In this document: positions 4,921 through 5,669 of the stretch, piece after piece
Layout of the letters: each line of letters opens with the position of its first letter
Position numbering within the stretch: position 1 is the stretch's first letter
NCBI GenBank assembly: GCA_031285465.1
Contig: JAITWD010000130.1
Span: forward strand, 1-5,669
Source of the DNA: Lachnospiraceae bacterium
GTDB taxonomy: Bacteria > Bacillota > Clostridia > Lachnospirales > Lachnospiraceae
Direction: 5' to 3'
DNA: 5,669 nt
Position numbers and translations under genes: made by a program
The notes under the pieces: model-generated
Database searches by the model: none
Told to the model about the DNA's origin: nothing
What the model saw: only the letters and a program-made list of their open reading frames with translations

Positions 4921-5669
4921 TCACTCCATCCGACTGACCCGCCCATTGACCACCGGTTCTTTATCGTAGCTAAGGACCACCGGCTGATAATTATCAAGCC
5001 CTGCCGAGATTGCCGTATAATAACCGTCTTTATCGGCGATAAGCACATTAACCTTGCGTGTGTAATACTCCATGCCTAGTGCTCCCCGTTTGGACTCCAG
5101 TACCCACACATAACTGGAAACCGGATCGCTGATAACCGCTTCTGCCGGCACAACCACATCATATTCCATACTCTGCTTGGTAAACTTAACCTGAACATAC
5201 TCACCACCATTAAGTTCTTCGCTCACCAGCGTCAGTTTGAGTAAAAGCGTATCACCTTCAAGCACGATGTCGGTAACCAATCCGTCCAGCGGCTTGTCTG
5301 AACCCGACTGGCGAACCGATGCCGTGTCGCCGATTTCAATGAACCTCGCCGTTTCTTCCGGAACGGCCACCGTACAGATAAACCTACCACTCTCCACCCC
5401 GGCTATGGCAATCCGCTCGCCCACTCCGGCGTACTGCCCGATCCTTTTATCCACCGAAATGATCCTGCCACCGTAATTAGCGATTATTTGATTGCTTGAT
5501 CCTTCCGGCGGCTTTATTGCCCGCCGATCTATTTCGGCAAGTTCTATCTCCAATTCCAGCATCTCAAGTTGTCGGTCATAGTCCGCTCTTTGCTCTTCAA
5601 TAGTTCTAAGCTGGCTGGCCGTCGCCACTTCAAGGTTCTTATTGGCACGATCTCGCGCTACTTGTGCAT
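4921..5669 (-). CDS. Efflux membrane-fusion (periplasmic-adaptor-type) protein, N-terminus missing
   Basis: The frame is open from the right edge to TGA 4921-4923, giving 248 visible C-terminal residues; the signal or anchor segment and first lipoyl half lie outside the window. An in-frame GTG near 5628 is not the likely start, because the reading continues upstream with coiled-coil sequence. In visible numbering, residues 1-50 are a charged coiled coil (RTIEEQRADYDRQLEMLELE); 59-90 hold the second lipoyl-type half (GGRIISVDKRIGQYAGVGER); about 94-150 are a beta-barrel domain (FICTVAVPEETARFIEIGD); and 155-248 are a membrane-proximal domain (VVVPAEAVISD, YVWVLESKRG). This is the HlyD/RND-adaptor layout. 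In Gram-positive bacteria such proteins usually serve ABC exporters of the MacB type. No pump gene follows it here, so partners should lie beyond the right edge. Confidence 0.85.
   Translation of the reverse strand, partial: AQVARDRANKNLEVATASQLRTIEEQRADYDRQLEMLELEIELAEIDRRAIKPPEGSSNQIIANYGGRIISVDKRIGQYAGVGERIAIAGVESGRFICTVAVPEETARFIEIGDTASVRQSGSDKPLDGLVTDIVLEGDTLLLKLTLVSEELNGGEYVQVKFTKQSMEYDVVVPAEAVISDPVSSYVWVLESKRGALGMEYYTRKVNVLIADKDGYYTAISAGLDNYQPVVLSYDKEPVVNGRVSRME

Noticed and set aside
4719..5048. 109-residue minus-strand frame containing repeated KDKYC
   Set aside because: Its two ends are out-of-frame readings of the adaptor and methyltransferase genes, and the repeated peptide is just the 15-bp array translated. 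No start or ribosome binding site suits it.
5237..5476. 79-residue plus-strand frame
   Set aside because: It lies wholly inside the adaptor gene on the opposite strand and resembles no protein family.

Overview
The window looks like chromosomal DNA from a Clostridia-type Firmicute, most likely a Lachnospiraceae-like member with moderate G+C. The reasons are a protein I recognise as the clostridial DUF5717 family, strong AGGAGG/GGAGG ribosome binding sites, extended -10 promoters, and a 100-residue protein resembling small hypothetical proteins common in that group. No search was run, so the placement is inference.

Every supported gene lies on the minus strand, so the region reads from right to left. 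(1) 5667-4921 is the C-terminal 248 residues of a membrane-fusion (HlyD/RND-type) efflux adaptor that enters from the right edge. (2) 4909-4787 is a short gap holding a promoter, a 12-bp direct repeat and three 15-bp tandem repeats. (3) 4786-3995 is a complete class I SAM-dependent methyltransferase. (4) 3960-3658 is a complete 100-residue protein that starts at GTG, lies 34 nt downstream and is probably co-transcribed. (5) 3657-3252 is a roughly 400-bp intergenic stretch with a second 15-bp tandem repeat and a dense cluster of three palindromes resembling a dispersed repeat. (6) 3251-3057 is a probable small gene of 64 residues. (7) 2993-2915 is an extended -10 promoter and leader. (8) 2914 to the left edge is a very large open frame, 971 codons with no stop, which is the N-terminal part of a DUF5717 protein.

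Functionally this is a loose set rather than one obvious pathway. The adaptor would work with transporter genes beyond the right edge. The methyltransferase and the 100-residue protein form a likely two-gene unit with its own promoter. The DUF5717 gene has its own promoter and an unknown role. I saw no defence system, CRISPR array, transposase, tRNA or rRNA. The most unusual material is non-coding: the palindrome cluster at 3465-3549, and two three-copy 15-bp arrays in opposite orientation on either side of the methyltransferase unit.
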